Positions 52,916-62,006 are shown, numbered from the stretch's first letter. The stretch is DNA of 64,000 nt from Mucilaginibacter flavidus (GCF_024055575.1 NZ_JAMXOE010000001.1:806001-870000), one strand, 5' to 3'. The notes: generated by a model from the letters alone, not told the origin. A program made the numbers and translations.

Positions 52916-55357
52916 ATGATACTAAACTACTTCACCATCGGCATGCGTAACCTTTTAAAAAGAAAGGGCTACACCGCGTTAAACATTTTGGGGTTGGCTA
53001 TAGGAATAGCCTGCTGCCTGCTTATCTTTCAGTATGTATCATACGAACGAAGCTATGATACCTTCCAGGCAAAATCGCCTCAAATTGTGCGTTTGCGTCT
53101 CGACCAGAGCAAACAGGGCAAACTGATGTGGCAGTCAGCCACATCATATCCCGGCATCGGCCCGGCCCTGAAACGCGATTACCCCGAAGTAGAAAATTAT
53201 TGCAGGCTGATTGATGACGAATTGCTACTGAGCAACGATGCCAAACATATAAAATTCTCCGAAACAAAGGGTTATTATGCCGACCCATCGGCAATAAACA
53301 TGCTGGATGTTCAGCTGCTTAGCGGCAGCGCCGCTTCAGCATTAAAAGGGCCCAACAAAATCATCGTATCGCAAAGCATGGCCAAAAAATATTTTGGAAC
53401 CGACGATGTGCTGGGTAAAACACTGCTGGCCCGCGGTACGAGGGCAAACGAAACATTTCAAATCGGGGGCGTATTTAAAGATTATCCTTTTAACTCGCAT
53501 TTGATATTGGATTACATGGTATCATATGCAACACTTGTGAGCGAGCTGGCCGGTGGTGGCGATAAAACCGACCTGGCCAATACTGCTTTCAACTGGTATG
53601 ATTTTTACACCTATATACAGCTAAAACCCGGTACCGACGCCCAACAATTCCAGGCTAAACTTTCTGGGTTTACAGATAAGTATATAAATAAGACCGATTA
53701 TCGAAAGGCAAATAATATAAAAGACAGGCTTTACACTATTCCCTTCCGCGATATTCACCTGCTCTCAAACTACAACCAGGAGGCCGAAGTAAACGGCAGT
53801 GGCAGCGCTGTTAATTTTATGTTTTTGATTGGCTTTATCATCCTCGCTATTGCGTGGATAAATTATATCAACCTGTCAACAGCCCGCTCTGTTGAGCGTG
53901 CAAAAGAGGTAGGCGTACGCAAAGTGCTGGGTGCAGCTAAAAGCACCCTGATCAGGTTGTTTATGTTCGAAAATATGCTGTTAAACTTTATGGCAATAGT
54001 TATCGCAGCAATTGCCGTAGTGGCATTAACCCCATGGTTTAATAGTTTAATGGGCCGCGAAAGTGCCCCTGACTTTTCCATGTCGGCCAAATACTGGTTA
54101 ATATTTTCAGGGATGTTTTTGGCAGGCACGTTGCTTTCAGGTTTGTATCCTGCGTTTATTTTGTCGGGTTATCAGCCGGTGGCGGTTTTGAAAGGTGCCT
54201 TTAAAAATACATCAGGCGGCCTGTTGTTACGCAAAAGCCTTATCGTAGTTCAGTTCAGTATCTCCGTTATTTTAATTGCCGGCACCATTATAGTTTACCA
54301 GCAGGTAAGTTTTATGCGCAGCCAAAAGCTTGGGGTCGATATTAATCAAACATTGGTTTTAAACGGTGTACAATCCATCAGCGATTCGCTGTACTTAAAT
54401 TCCCTGCAACCGTTTAAGGCCGATTTATTAAAAAACAAAGGCATTAAAAGCATGACCGTGTCCACCAGCGTCATGGGTAAAGAAATTTATTGGACCACCA
54501 GTTACCAAAGCCTCGACCATAAAGAACTCGGCTCCGGCACATTATACCGCTTAGGTGTCGACTACGACTTTCTTTCGCAGTTTAAAATCAAGCTACTTTC
54601 CGGCCGGGATTTCTCAAAAGATTTCCCTACCGATAAAAAGGCAGCCATTATAAATGAGAATGCCATGGTGCAATTGGGCTTTAAAAACCCGGAAGACGCC
54701 ATAGGCAGAAAAATTTCAAATGGCGATACCATGACAGTTATTGGGGTAATACAAAGCTTTCATCACCTTGGTCTGCAAAAACCAATCGATCCGCAGCTGA
54801 TAACATTACGCCTTGATGCACGCCAGGCCTACTCTATCAAACTACAAACTGCCGATTTAACCGGTACCATAGCAAGCGTAAAAACAACATGGGACAAATA
54901 CTTCCCCAACGACCCGTTTAACTATTTCTTTTTAGACGACCAGTTTAACACCCAATACAAAAGCGACCAGCAATTTGGCAAAGTGTTTACGCTGTTTGCA
55001 TCGCTGGCAATACTGATTGCTTGTTTTGGCTTGCTTGGTTTATCAGCATATAACATTTTGCAGCGCACAAAAGAGGTAGGCATCCGCAAAGTACTGGGTG
55101 CATCAACCAAAAGCGTGGTATATATTTTATCAAAAGATTTTATGACCCTGGTGGTGATATCATTTGTGATCTCGGCCCCTATATCGTGGCTGGTGATGCA
55201 TAACTGGCTGCAGGGCTTTGCATATCGCATAAATATAAGCTTATGGGTATTTGCTGCGGCCGGTATAATATCGGTAGCTATTGCCTTATGCACCATAAGC
55301 TTCCAGGCAATTAAAGCGGCATTGACAAACCCGGTGAGGAGTTTGAGAAGCGAGTGA
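52916..55357 (+). CDS. FtsX/MacB-type ABC permease 4 of 5
   Basis: 813 residues. N-terminus MILNYFTIGMRNLLKRKGYT; coupling motifs LSTARSVERAKEVGVRKVLG and ILQRTKEVGIRKVLGASTKS; C-terminus AALTNPVRSLRSE. Eight predicted helices as in the others. The second periplasmic domain contains SGRDFSKDFPTDKKAAIINE, the element also seen in permeases 1 and 5. Confidence 0.9.
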   Translation: MILNYFTIGMRNLLKRKGYTALNILGLAIGIACCLLIFQYVSYERSYDTFQAKSPQIVRLRLDQSKQGKLMWQSATSYPGIGPALKRDYPEVENYCRLIDDELLLSNDAKHIKFSETKGYYADPSAINMLDVQLLSGSAASALKGPNKIIVSQSMAKKYFGTDDVLGKTLLARGTRANETFQIGGVFKDYPFNSHLILDYMVSYATLVSELAGGGDKTDLANTAFNWYDFYTYIQLKPGTDAQQFQAKLSGFTDKYINKTDYRKANNIKDRLYTIPFRDIHLLSNYNQEAEVNGSGSAVNFMFLIGFIILAIAWINYINLSTARSVERAKEVGVRKVLGAAKSTLIRLFMFENMLLNFMAIVIAAIAVVALTPWFNSLMGRESAPDFSMSAKYWLIFSGMFLAGTLLSGLYPAFILSGYQPVAVLKGAFKNTSGGLLLRKSLIVVQFSISVILIAGTIIVYQQVSFMRSQKLGVDINQTLVLNGVQSISDSLYLNSLQPFKADLLKNKGIKSMTVSTSVMGKEIYWTTSYQSLDHKELGSGTLYRLGVDYDFLSQFKIKLLSGRDFSKDFPTDKKAAIINENAMVQLGFKNPEDAIGRKISNGDTMTVIGVIQSFHHLGLQKPIDPQLITLRLDARQAYSIKLQTADLTGTIASVKTTWDKYFPNDPFNYFFLDDQFNTQYKSDQQFGKVFTLFASLAILIACFGLLGLSAYNILQRTKEVGIRKVLGASTKSVVYILSKDFMTLVVISFVISAPISWLVMHNWLQGFAYRINISLWVFAAAGIISVAIALCTISFQAIKAALTNPVRSLRSE

Positions 55358-55528
55358 TTAGAGACTAGAGGTTAGTAAAAAAAGTGGCGGTGGGAGGTAG
55401 CAGTAGCAGTTATTAACGTAGGGGCGAATTGCATTAGCCCTAGGCGCCATACAATTCCGGCTATTAACCATTAACTGTGAACTTTTCACCAATGAACTAT
55501 TGAACAAATGAACTAATGACCCAACGCT
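55358..55528. repeat. Permease spacer repeat, copy 3
   Basis: Same blocks as copies 1 and 2, with the hairpin slightly decayed (GGGCGAATTGCATTAGCCC, 55422-55440), followed by ATGAACTATTGAACAAATGA words to the next start. Confidence 0.85.
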
Positions 55529-57910
55529 ATGATAAAGAATTATTTAAAAATTGCGTACCGAAACCTTGTTAAAAACAAGGCGCACTCCCTTATCAACATA
55601 ACCGGCCTGTCGGTAGGCATGGCGGTTGCCATGTTGATTGGCCTTTGGATCTGGGACGAATTATCATTCGACAAAAACTTTGAAAACTACGACCACCTGG
55701 CGCAGGTTAAGCAAAACTATAATATTAACGGTGAAAAGGGCACGGGCACCAGTGTACCCTGGCCCATTGGCGACCAAATAAGTAAAGATTATGGCAACAA
55801 TTTTAAAGCCGTTACCATGGCATCCTTCATCTACGGCCATATTATTGCAGAAGGAGAAAAAAAGCTTAATGTAAGCGGTACATTTTTTGAACCCCAGGCA
55901 CTTGATATGTTTTCGGTAAGCATGCTTAAGGGTGGCAAAACTGCCCTTAACGACCCTGCATCTATCCTCCTTTCGGCGTCGACAGCTAAAGCCTATTTTG
56001 GCGATGCCGACCCCATGAATAAGATAATGAAGATTGATAATAGCATGACGGTGAAGGTAACCGGTGTTTACAGGGATTTCCCTTATAACTCCACTTTCAG
56101 TGAAGTGAATTTTATTTCGCCATGGGAGTTGCTGCAGACCGCACAGGGCATGAAACAGCAAAAGGATACCTGGCGATGTAATTGTTATATGGCTTTGGCA
56201 CAGGTTGCGGATAATGTGGCTGTGAATAAGGCATCAGCAGTAATAAAAGATGTGAAACTTAGCAAGGTAGATAAAAGCGAATTGAAACAAAAGCCGGAGG
56301 TTTTTTTGGACCCTATGAAAAACTGGCATTTATATTCCGATTTTAAAAACGGCCAAATTGTTGGCGGCCGCATACAATACGTTTGGCTATTCGGTATTAT
56401 TGGCGTGTTCGTGCTGCTGCTGGCCTGCATTAATTTCATGAACCTGAGCACCGCCCGATCCGAAAAGCGGGCCAAGGAGGTTGGTATCCGCAAAGCAATA
56501 GGCTCGTTACGCAGCCAACTGATTTACCAGTTCTTTAGCGAATCGTTGCTGGTGACTATTTTTGCATTTGTGCTGGCGGCCCTTTTGGTACAGCTGGGCC
56601 TCCCGTTTTTTAACGATGTGGCCGGTAAAAAGATGGCAATCCCGTGGAACAATCCGTTATTCTGGATGCTGGGCGTTGGCTTTAGTTTGATTACCGGGCT
56701 AATTTCGGGTAGTTACCCTGCCCTTTACCTATCGTCTTTTCAGCCGGTTAAGGTGTTAAAGGGCACATTTAAGGTTGGCCGGCTGGCCGCTATACCGCGC
56801 AAGGCACTGGTAGTAACGCAGTTTGTGGTGTCAGTTACGCTTATAATTGGCACCATAGTGGTTTACCGGCAAATTCAATTTGCAAAAAACCGCCCGGTAG
56901 GTTACAGCCGTGATGGCGTTATGATGCTGTCGATGGTAGGCGACGACGTTCATAAGCAGTTTGCAGCAGTTAAAGATGAATTATCTAAAACAGGCGCAAT
57001 TGCCAGCATTGCCGAAGCAGGCAGCCCTACAACCGCCGTATATTCAACCAATGCCGGTTTCGACTGGAGAGGAAAAGACCCAACTTTAGCTGTTGACTTC
57101 CCCAACATTGATGTAACGCCTGACTACGGCAAAACCGTGGGTTGGCAGTTTAAAGATGGCCGCGACTTTTCAGCGCAGTTTTTAACCGACTCCGTGGCTT
57201 TTGTTCTTAATGAAACTGCAGCAAAATTTATGGGCCTTAAACACCCGGTTGGCGAAACCATACATTGGGACGGCGCACCCTATAAGGTGATTGGGGTTAT
57301 TAAAGATATGGTTGTCGAGTCGCCATACGAGCCCGTAAGGCCCATGCTATACCACATGATGCGGGGGAGCGGCAATGTCGTTATACTTAAAATCAACCCA
57401 AAAATGAGCACCAGCGAGGCTATCGAAAAAATAGCGCCGGTGTTTAAAAGATACAACCCTGCGCAGCCGTTTGACTACCAGTTTGCTGATACCGAATACG
57501 CCAAAAAATTCGGTAACGAAGAACGCATTGGCAAACTTGCAAGCTTTTTTGCTGCCCTGGCCATCTTCATTAGTTGCCTGGGCTTGTTCGGTATGGCATC
57601 GTTTATGGCCGAACAGCGCATTAAGGAAATTGGTGTGCGCAAGGTGTTAGGCGCATCGGTATTTACACTATGGAAGCTGCTATCAAAAGATTTTGTGATC
57701 CTGGTTACCATCGCGTTGGTTATTGCAACCCCGGTTGGTTATTACTTTATGCACAGCTGGCTGCAAAAATATTCCTACAGGTCTGACATTTCAGCGTGGA
57801 TTTTCATTATAACTGCTGCAGGCGCAATGGTCATTACATTGTTAACGGTAAGCTACCAAAGCATAAAAGCAGCATTGATGAACCCGGTGAAAAGCCTGAA
57901 ATCGGAGTGA
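55529..57910 (+). CDS. FtsX/MacB-type ABC permease 5 of 5
   Basis: 793 residues. MIKNYLKIAYRNLVKNKAHS; LSTARSEKRAKEVGIRKAIG and AEQRIKEIGVRKVLGASVFT; C-terminus AALMNPVKSLKSE. It is very similar to permease 1 along its length (for example IGTIVVYRQIQFAKN and LIGLWIWDELS are shared), although the two stand at opposite ends of the array. The terminator at 58035 closes the array. Confidence 0.9.
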   Translation: MIKNYLKIAYRNLVKNKAHSLINITGLSVGMAVAMLIGLWIWDELSFDKNFENYDHLAQVKQNYNINGEKGTGTSVPWPIGDQISKDYGNNFKAVTMASFIYGHIIAEGEKKLNVSGTFFEPQALDMFSVSMLKGGKTALNDPASILLSASTAKAYFGDADPMNKIMKIDNSMTVKVTGVYRDFPYNSTFSEVNFISPWELLQTAQGMKQQKDTWRCNCYMALAQVADNVAVNKASAVIKDVKLSKVDKSELKQKPEVFLDPMKNWHLYSDFKNGQIVGGRIQYVWLFGIIGVFVLLLACINFMNLSTARSEKRAKEVGIRKAIGSLRSQLIYQFFSESLLVTIFAFVLAALLVQLGLPFFNDVAGKKMAIPWNNPLFWMLGVGFSLITGLISGSYPALYLSSFQPVKVLKGTFKVGRLAAIPRKALVVTQFVVSVTLIIGTIVVYRQIQFAKNRPVGYSRDGVMMLSMVGDDVHKQFAAVKDELSKTGAIASIAEAGSPTTAVYSTNAGFDWRGKDPTLAVDFPNIDVTPDYGKTVGWQFKDGRDFSAQFLTDSVAFVLNETAAKFMGLKHPVGETIHWDGAPYKVIGVIKDMVVESPYEPVRPMLYHMMRGSGNVVILKINPKMSTSEAIEKIAPVFKRYNPAQPFDYQFADTEYAKKFGNEERIGKLASFFAALAIFISCLGLFGMASFMAEQRIKEIGVRKVLGASVFTLWKLLSKDFVILVTIALVIATPVGYYFMHSWLQKYSYRSDISAWIFIITAAGAMVITLLTVSYQSIKAALMNPVKSLKSE

Positions 57911-58034
57911 TTAGAGGTAAGAAATTAGTTAAAAATAACCCGGCTATAAACTTTTCAACCAGTAAACCAATTAACAGCTTCGGCTATGAACTATCAACTA
58001 TGAACTAAAAAGAGCCTGGGATTTCCAGTTTAAT

Positions 58035-58066
58035 GCGCCCGGAGATGAGATACCGGGCGCTTTTTT
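58035..58066 (+). terminator. Strong Rho-independent terminator after the permease array
   Basis: GCGCCCGG, 10-nt loop, CCGGGCGC, TTTTTT, about 125 nt after the stop of permease 5. GAACTATCAACTATGAACTA words precede it (57980-58008). Confidence 0.92.
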
Positions 58067-58147
58067 ATTTGCACTATTGAGACTACTCTCTAATTACCTA
58101 TCTTGTTATATTTGAACATAACAACTAATCTCTAATCAACTACCACC

Positions 58148-58561
58148 ATGTGGATCTGCCCGCTATGCCAACAGCAATTTGTAAATACCAACCAGGTGCA
58201 CTCGTGTCGCGACAAAGAACTGGCTGATTTTTTAGCAGGAAAATCTGAACATACCATTGCGCTGTTTAACCATCTGGTAAATGAATACGGGCAAATCGGC
58301 GATGTGCGGCTGCACCCGGCAAAATCAATGATAAGTTTTGCAGCGCGTAAAAGGTTTGCCTACGTTATACAACTTGGTAAAAACTTTGTTGATGTGGTGT
58401 TCCCGTTTAAACAGCCTTACGAAGACAATTTATGCTTTAACAAAATAAAGCCGGTACCCGGCAGCAATGATTTCAATCACCATTTCAGGATGTATTTTGC
58501 TGAAGACATAAACGACGAAGTGCGGATGTATATGAGGATGGCTTATGAAATTGGCAGTTAG
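58148..58561 (+). CDS. DUF5655 protein with N-terminal zinc-finger-like motif
   Basis: 137 residues. MWICPLCQQQFVNTNQVHSC is a Cys-x2-Cys...His-x2-Cys zinc-knuckle-like start. The rest, IALFNHLVNEYGQIGDVRLH, PAKSMISFAARKRFAYVIQL and HHFRMYFAEDINDEVRMYMR, fits the DUF5655 family found alone or with restriction-type proteins. Role unknown. TATATTTG at 58107-58114 may be its -7 box. Confidence 0.75.
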   Translation: MWICPLCQQQFVNTNQVHSCRDKELADFLAGKSEHTIALFNHLVNEYGQIGDVRLHPAKSMISFAARKRFAYVIQLGKNFVDVVFPFKQPYEDNLCFNKIKPVPGSNDFNHHFRMYFAEDINDEVRMYMRMAYEIGS

Positions 58562-58763
58562 GAAATGTTTATGACCGGGTAGCTTTAAGTCCTTTACTCC
58601 TATGTAAACATTTTTTTTACACTCGCTGTAGCAGTAAATTTTAATGGGTATAAAATAAACATCCTTCTCAAAAGTGATGTTTATACGCGGGGCGGTAAAT
58701 ACCAGGTGGTTTGTATTTTTCAGACAGCGGAAAGAAAAGAGGCGAATTTATAGTCCGATGGCG

Positions 58764-58949
58764 CTAGACCCTTTGGTGTTTTTTTTCATTTTCGTCCGAC
58801 ATCCAAAGGTAGCGCCGCTTATTACACTTGGCGCAGAAGTATATTTTTACAGGTAGAAAAAACAGGATATTTTTCAAAAACCATCCTTTTGGAATTGAAA
58901 AATGAAAAACGGCACGGCACTTATGGCATATAAGAATCGGCTTTGGCAT
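58764..58949 (-). CDS. Small zinc-ribbon-like protein
   Basis: 61 residues. MPKPILICHKCRAVFHFSIP has Cys-x2-Cys, and VKIYFCAKCNKRRYLW has a second Cys-x2-Cys about 30 residues later, as in a treble-clef or zinc ribbon. The hydrophobic stretch between (GWFLKNILFFLPVKIYF) is too short and broken to call a membrane helix. The C-terminus is charged. Family not recognised. Confidence 0.5.
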   Translation of the reverse strand: MPKPILICHKCRAVFHFSIPKGWFLKNILFFLPVKIYFCAKCNKRRYLWMSDENEKKHQRV

Positions 58950-59036
58950 GATATTTTAATTACGAGAATTAATATCACGCGGTTGTCCGTCCTTATCAAA
59001 TATTTTAGATAAACTTAAAATACGCCAACAGATAGC

Positions 59037-59459
59037 TCATCTTTTAAGCAACTCTTCTACTAAAATGCCGTTAATTTTCATTCCCTTCAAATTGCAATCG
59101 CTGATGTTTACGTTGCTCAGGTCGCAATCAGTGATAGTGCTGCCGTTTAGATCGCAGTTTTCAAACTTTAACGGGCGTTGTTTTGCAGCAGGGTCGTAAG
59201 CCGGGTGCCCCTTTGGCGGCATGCCAATGTTATGAATGTAGGCTCCGCCAAGTTGCGCCCCTTCAATTTCAAGATCGCTTAAATTGGCGTCAATAATTTT
59301 TACGCCTGTTGCGCTCACATCCTGTATATGGGCATTGTTTATGCAAAACTCGCGAAACTTCGAGTTGTTAAGGTTCGACCATTTTACATTCAGTATCTTC
59401 CTGGTTTCGAAAAGTTCAAGGTGCTCGTCATTAGGTTCTGCCTGTGCGTTGTTTGCCAT
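59037..59459 (-). CDS. Pentapeptide-repeat protein
   Basis: 140 residues from ATG 59457-59459 (a TTG 17 codons upstream is less likely). A(D/N)LxX-type repeats form a right-handed beta helix in two blocks: residues ~25-70 (VKWSNLNNSKFREFCINNAH, VKIIDANLSDLEIEGAQLGG) and ~95-130 (KFENCDLNGSTITDCDLSNV). An insert GMPPKGHPAYDPAAKQRP breaks the helix. Cytosolic. The family includes topoisomerase-protecting proteins, but no specific role can be given. Confidence 0.8.
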   Translation of the reverse strand: MANNAQAEPNDEHLELFETRKILNVKWSNLNNSKFREFCINNAHIQDVSATGVKIIDANLSDLEIEGAQLGGAYIHNIGMPPKGHPAYDPAAKQRPLKFENCDLNGSTITDCDLSNVNISDCNLKGMKINGILVEELLKR

Positions 59460-59555
59460 GTTATTATTTTTGATTTCATCAAAAATAAGGCTTAAATCTG
59501 CAGTCGGCAAAGTGTAAAAACGCCATATTCAGGGTGTTTGTGCGCCATAATAGTC

Positions 59556-60113
59556 TTATAAAAGCAGTTTTTGAATAACCGGCCAAACGTTGTCAGCAAT
59601 AACTTTATAACCTGCGGCATTAGGATGAAGTTTATCAGGCAGATTAAAGTGGCGTACGCCGGCAACGCCGTCTAAAAAGAATGGCACGAGGCTTATATTG
59701 TTTGCAACAGCCAGGGTGGTAAAAATTTGCATAAACTGCCCGGCCACCGGGCTATGCAAAAATACAGGCATCTGCATACCCATAACGGCTATTTTAGCGT
59801 TCGGATATTTTGCCTTTACTTTATCAATTATAGCCTGAAGGTTATTTTTAGTGGTTAGCGGCGCCATACCCCTGATCACATCATTTATCCCCAACTCCAA
59901 CACAAATACACTTACCGGCTGATTTAGCCAGTAATCGATGCGGCGCAAACCACCCGCCGATGTATCGCCGCTGAGGCCTGCATTTATAACCCGGTAACCA
60001 AGCCCTGCTGCAGTGATTTTTTGGCCGATTATAGCCGGAAAAGATTCGGTGGCGGCATTGGGGAGTCCATAGCCGGCAGTAAGGCTATCGCCAAAAAACA
60101 AAATGTTTTGCAT
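59556..60113 (-). CDS. SGNH/GDSL esterase, TesA-like
   Basis: 185 residues. Block I NILFFGDSLTAGYGLP (nucleophile Ser in GDSL), block II INAGLSGDTSAGGLRRID (Gly), block III LELGINDVIRG (Asn) and block V LPDKLHPNAAGYKVIADNVW (Asp-x2-His) are all present, so the fold is catalytically complete. Closest to TesA/arylesterase proteins, but without a signal peptide here. Likely a cytosolic esterase or lysophospholipase. Confidence 0.88.
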   Translation of the reverse strand: MQNILFFGDSLTAGYGLPNAATESFPAIIGQKITAAGLGYRVINAGLSGDTSAGGLRRIDYWLNQPVSVFVLELGINDVIRGMAPLTTKNNLQAIIDKVKAKYPNAKIAVMGMQMPVFLHSPVAGQFMQIFTTLAVANNISLVPFFLDGVAGVRHFNLPDKLHPNAAGYKVIADNVWPVIQKLLL

Positions 60114-60173
60114 AGTTAATTAACTGATTTTGAGGGTTAATGTTCGGTATAAAAATTTATTTTAAAAAAACAC

Positions 60174-60206
60174 TTGACTCTTACCTTACGTCATACCATA
60201 GCTTTG
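60174..60206 (+). promoter_or_regulatory. MerR-type promoter with lengthened spacer
   Basis: TTG (60174-60176) and TAGCTTTG (60199-60206) are separated by 22 bp, against 18-20 bp at the rplC, rpsL and tRNA promoters of this window. The spacer is occupied by TGACTCTTACCTTACGTCA (60175-60193), a MerR/TipA-style operator. An over-long spacer corrected by DNA distortion is how MerR activators work. Confidence 0.7.
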
Positions 60207-60230
60207 TGGTTAAATAATGAAATAAGTAAA

Positions 60231-61004
60231 ATGAAAGGGAACTATTCGGTAAAACAATTGGCCAAACTTGCCGGTGTAAGTGTGCGCACACTACACCTAT
60301 ATGATAAGATTGGCCTGCTAAAACCGTCTGTTCGTACTGATGCCCGGTATCGCCGGTACGAAGAAAAAGAGCTATTGCGGCTGCAGCAAATACTTTTTTA
60401 CAAACTGCTCGATTTTCCATTGAAAGATATCGGGGCTATACTTGACAACCCGGAGTTCGAGTTGCTGAAAGCGCTTGAAGGGCACAAGCAATTGCTGACT
60501 ATTAAGCGTGATCATTTCACAGTTTTACTTAACACAATTGATAAAACAGTTAATCATTTAAAAAACAAAACCATGAGTAATTACCAGGAATTATACGAGG
60601 GCATGCCAAAGGAACAGGCAGAAGCCTACCGCAGCGAGGCCATCGCCAAATGGGGCGAAGACGTTGTACTCCGCTCAGAAAATGCATTGTTAGAAATGCC
60701 AAAATTGAATTTGGAACAGCTTAAAGCCGACCAGAAAGACATCACTCAAAAGCTAATGTCACTGGCCGATAAAGACCCTGAAAGTAATGAAGTACAATTG
60801 CAAATTGCCCGGCATTACGCCAACATCCGCAGCTTTTGGGGCGTAAGCGACCCAACGGATTTAAAAATTGAGACGTATAAAGGCCTTGCAGATTTATACA
60901 TTGCCGATGAGCGTTATACCACAGTTGAGGGAAAAGCCAATCCGGAATTTGCAAGCTTTATGCATAAGGCGATGGTACACTTTGCAGACAGCAAATTGAA
61001 ATAA
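60231..61004 (+). CDS. MerR family regulator with TipAS-like C-terminal domain
   Basis: 257 residues from ATG 60231; a longer frame from 60174 would start inside the promoter and is rejected. The MerR helix-turn-helix YSVKQLAKLAGVSVRTLHLY, then DKIGLLKPSVRTDARYRRYE, is followed by a dimerisation helix (~70-115) and a TipAS antibiotic-recognition-like domain (YEGMPKEQAEAYRSEAIAKW; LQIARHYANIRSFWGVSDPT; FASFMHKAMVHFAD). It probably activates its own promoter on binding a small molecule. Confidence 0.9.
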   Translation: MKGNYSVKQLAKLAGVSVRTLHLYDKIGLLKPSVRTDARYRRYEEKELLRLQQILFYKLLDFPLKDIGAILDNPEFELLKALEGHKQLLTIKRDHFTVLLNTIDKTVNHLKNKTMSNYQELYEGMPKEQAEAYRSEAIAKWGEDVVLRSENALLEMPKLNLEQLKADQKDITQKLMSLADKDPESNEVQLQIARHYANIRSFWGVSDPTDLKIETYKGLADLYIADERYTTVEGKANPEFASFMHKAMVHFADSKLK

Positions 61005-61128
61005 TTGCTTTTCAATATCCGATGATGTTGTATACAAGTATGGCGATACACGAATGCTTTCGCCCCTGTACCCTACAAAAATATTTTCATTTTTAAGTGC
61101 CGTTTTTAAAGCATCACTAACGCCGAAG
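61005..61128 (-). pseudogene. 3' fragment of a class-V aminotransferase
   Basis: The minus strand after the TlpA-like stop reads FGVSDALKTALKNENIFVGY then RGESIRVSPYLYTTSSDIEK. This matches the C-terminal signature of PLP class-V aminotransferases/cysteine desulfurase relatives (short helix, strand, RGxSIRxSPxxYxTxxDI). About 40 codons remain, with no start; the frame then runs antisense into the merR gene. It is a truncated relic. Confidence 0.65.
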
Positions 61129-61902
61129 TTATTTTGCAGCCTCAGTTTTAAGCGCTACGGTCAGTTCATCAGCATTGTTAACCACTTTTGCAATCAATCC
61201 GTTTTTGTCGACCACATAATGTGTTGGATATTCGTTTGTACCTAATTGTTTCTCAATATACGATTCCGGAACGTGAGCCAGTGCGTACTTAAATACATGA
61301 GTCTTCATATAGGCTTTCAGTTTGTCAACCGGATCGAAGGCGAGACTTACAAAAACAATATCCTTCCGGTTTTTATATTGGTCGACCAGGTTATTTAGCG
61401 CAGGTATTTCTTCATTACAGGCCTGGCAATGCAAAAACCAGCATTTTATCACCACAATTTTACCTTTGGTATTGTGGCTTTTATAAACCTCGCCATTAAT
61501 GTCGGTATAGTTTAGACCGGGCAGCCTTTTGCCCTCCATTTTAAAGTGCTTGTAGCCGTTTTGCCCATAGCTCTGAAGCACTGAATGTACATCCTCACTA
61601 ACGCTAGGAGCCAACTTGTATAATTGATAGTAATTGCCGCTTTTGGAATGAAGCCGCATCGGCAGGTAATTACCTGTAGCAAACTGCCTGAAAAACTCAT
61701 TCTTATTTATAGGTTGCCCGGAAGTATTGTAAGCCTTAAAATCTTCGGATGTTTTTAAATAATCGCGGTTGTAGTAGGCCAGGCTCATTCCATCTTTTAA
61801 AATTTTAGCCGGGTCGCCAATGGGTTTGCCGTGCAGGGTGGTTTGTGCGGTCGTAAAATGGACTGTAAAGAAAAACGCGATGATTGAAAGCAAAGTTTTC
61901 AT
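61129..61902 (-). CDS. Secreted TlpA/thioredoxin-like protein
   Basis: 257 residues: signal peptide (1-19), a ~110-residue N-terminal domain, then a thioredoxin fold with IVVIKCWFLHCQACNEEIPA (Cys-x2-Cys), VFVSLAFDPVDKLKAYMKTH and the cis-Pro segment NEYPTHYVVDKNGLIAKVVN. Predicted periplasmic thiol-disulfide oxidoreductase of the TlpA/ResA group. The stop codon abuts an aminotransferase remnant. Confidence 0.85.
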   Translation of the reverse strand: MKTLLSIIAFFFTVHFTTAQTTLHGKPIGDPAKILKDGMSLAYYNRDYLKTSEDFKAYNTSGQPINKNEFFRQFATGNYLPMRLHSKSGNYYQLYKLAPSVSEDVHSVLQSYGQNGYKHFKMEGKRLPGLNYTDINGEVYKSHNTKGKIVVIKCWFLHCQACNEEIPALNNLVDQYKNRKDIVFVSLAFDPVDKLKAYMKTHVFKYALAHVPESYIEKQLGTNEYPTHYVVDKNGLIAKVVNNADELTVALKTEAAK

Positions 61903-62006
61903 AGTGACAGCCGGATTAGTTAGTTAAATATAGGATTTTACAGGCAATTAAAATTGCGGTTTTAAATTAGATATTCTTGCCGTATATATAATGAAAAAAA
62001 CTTCTG

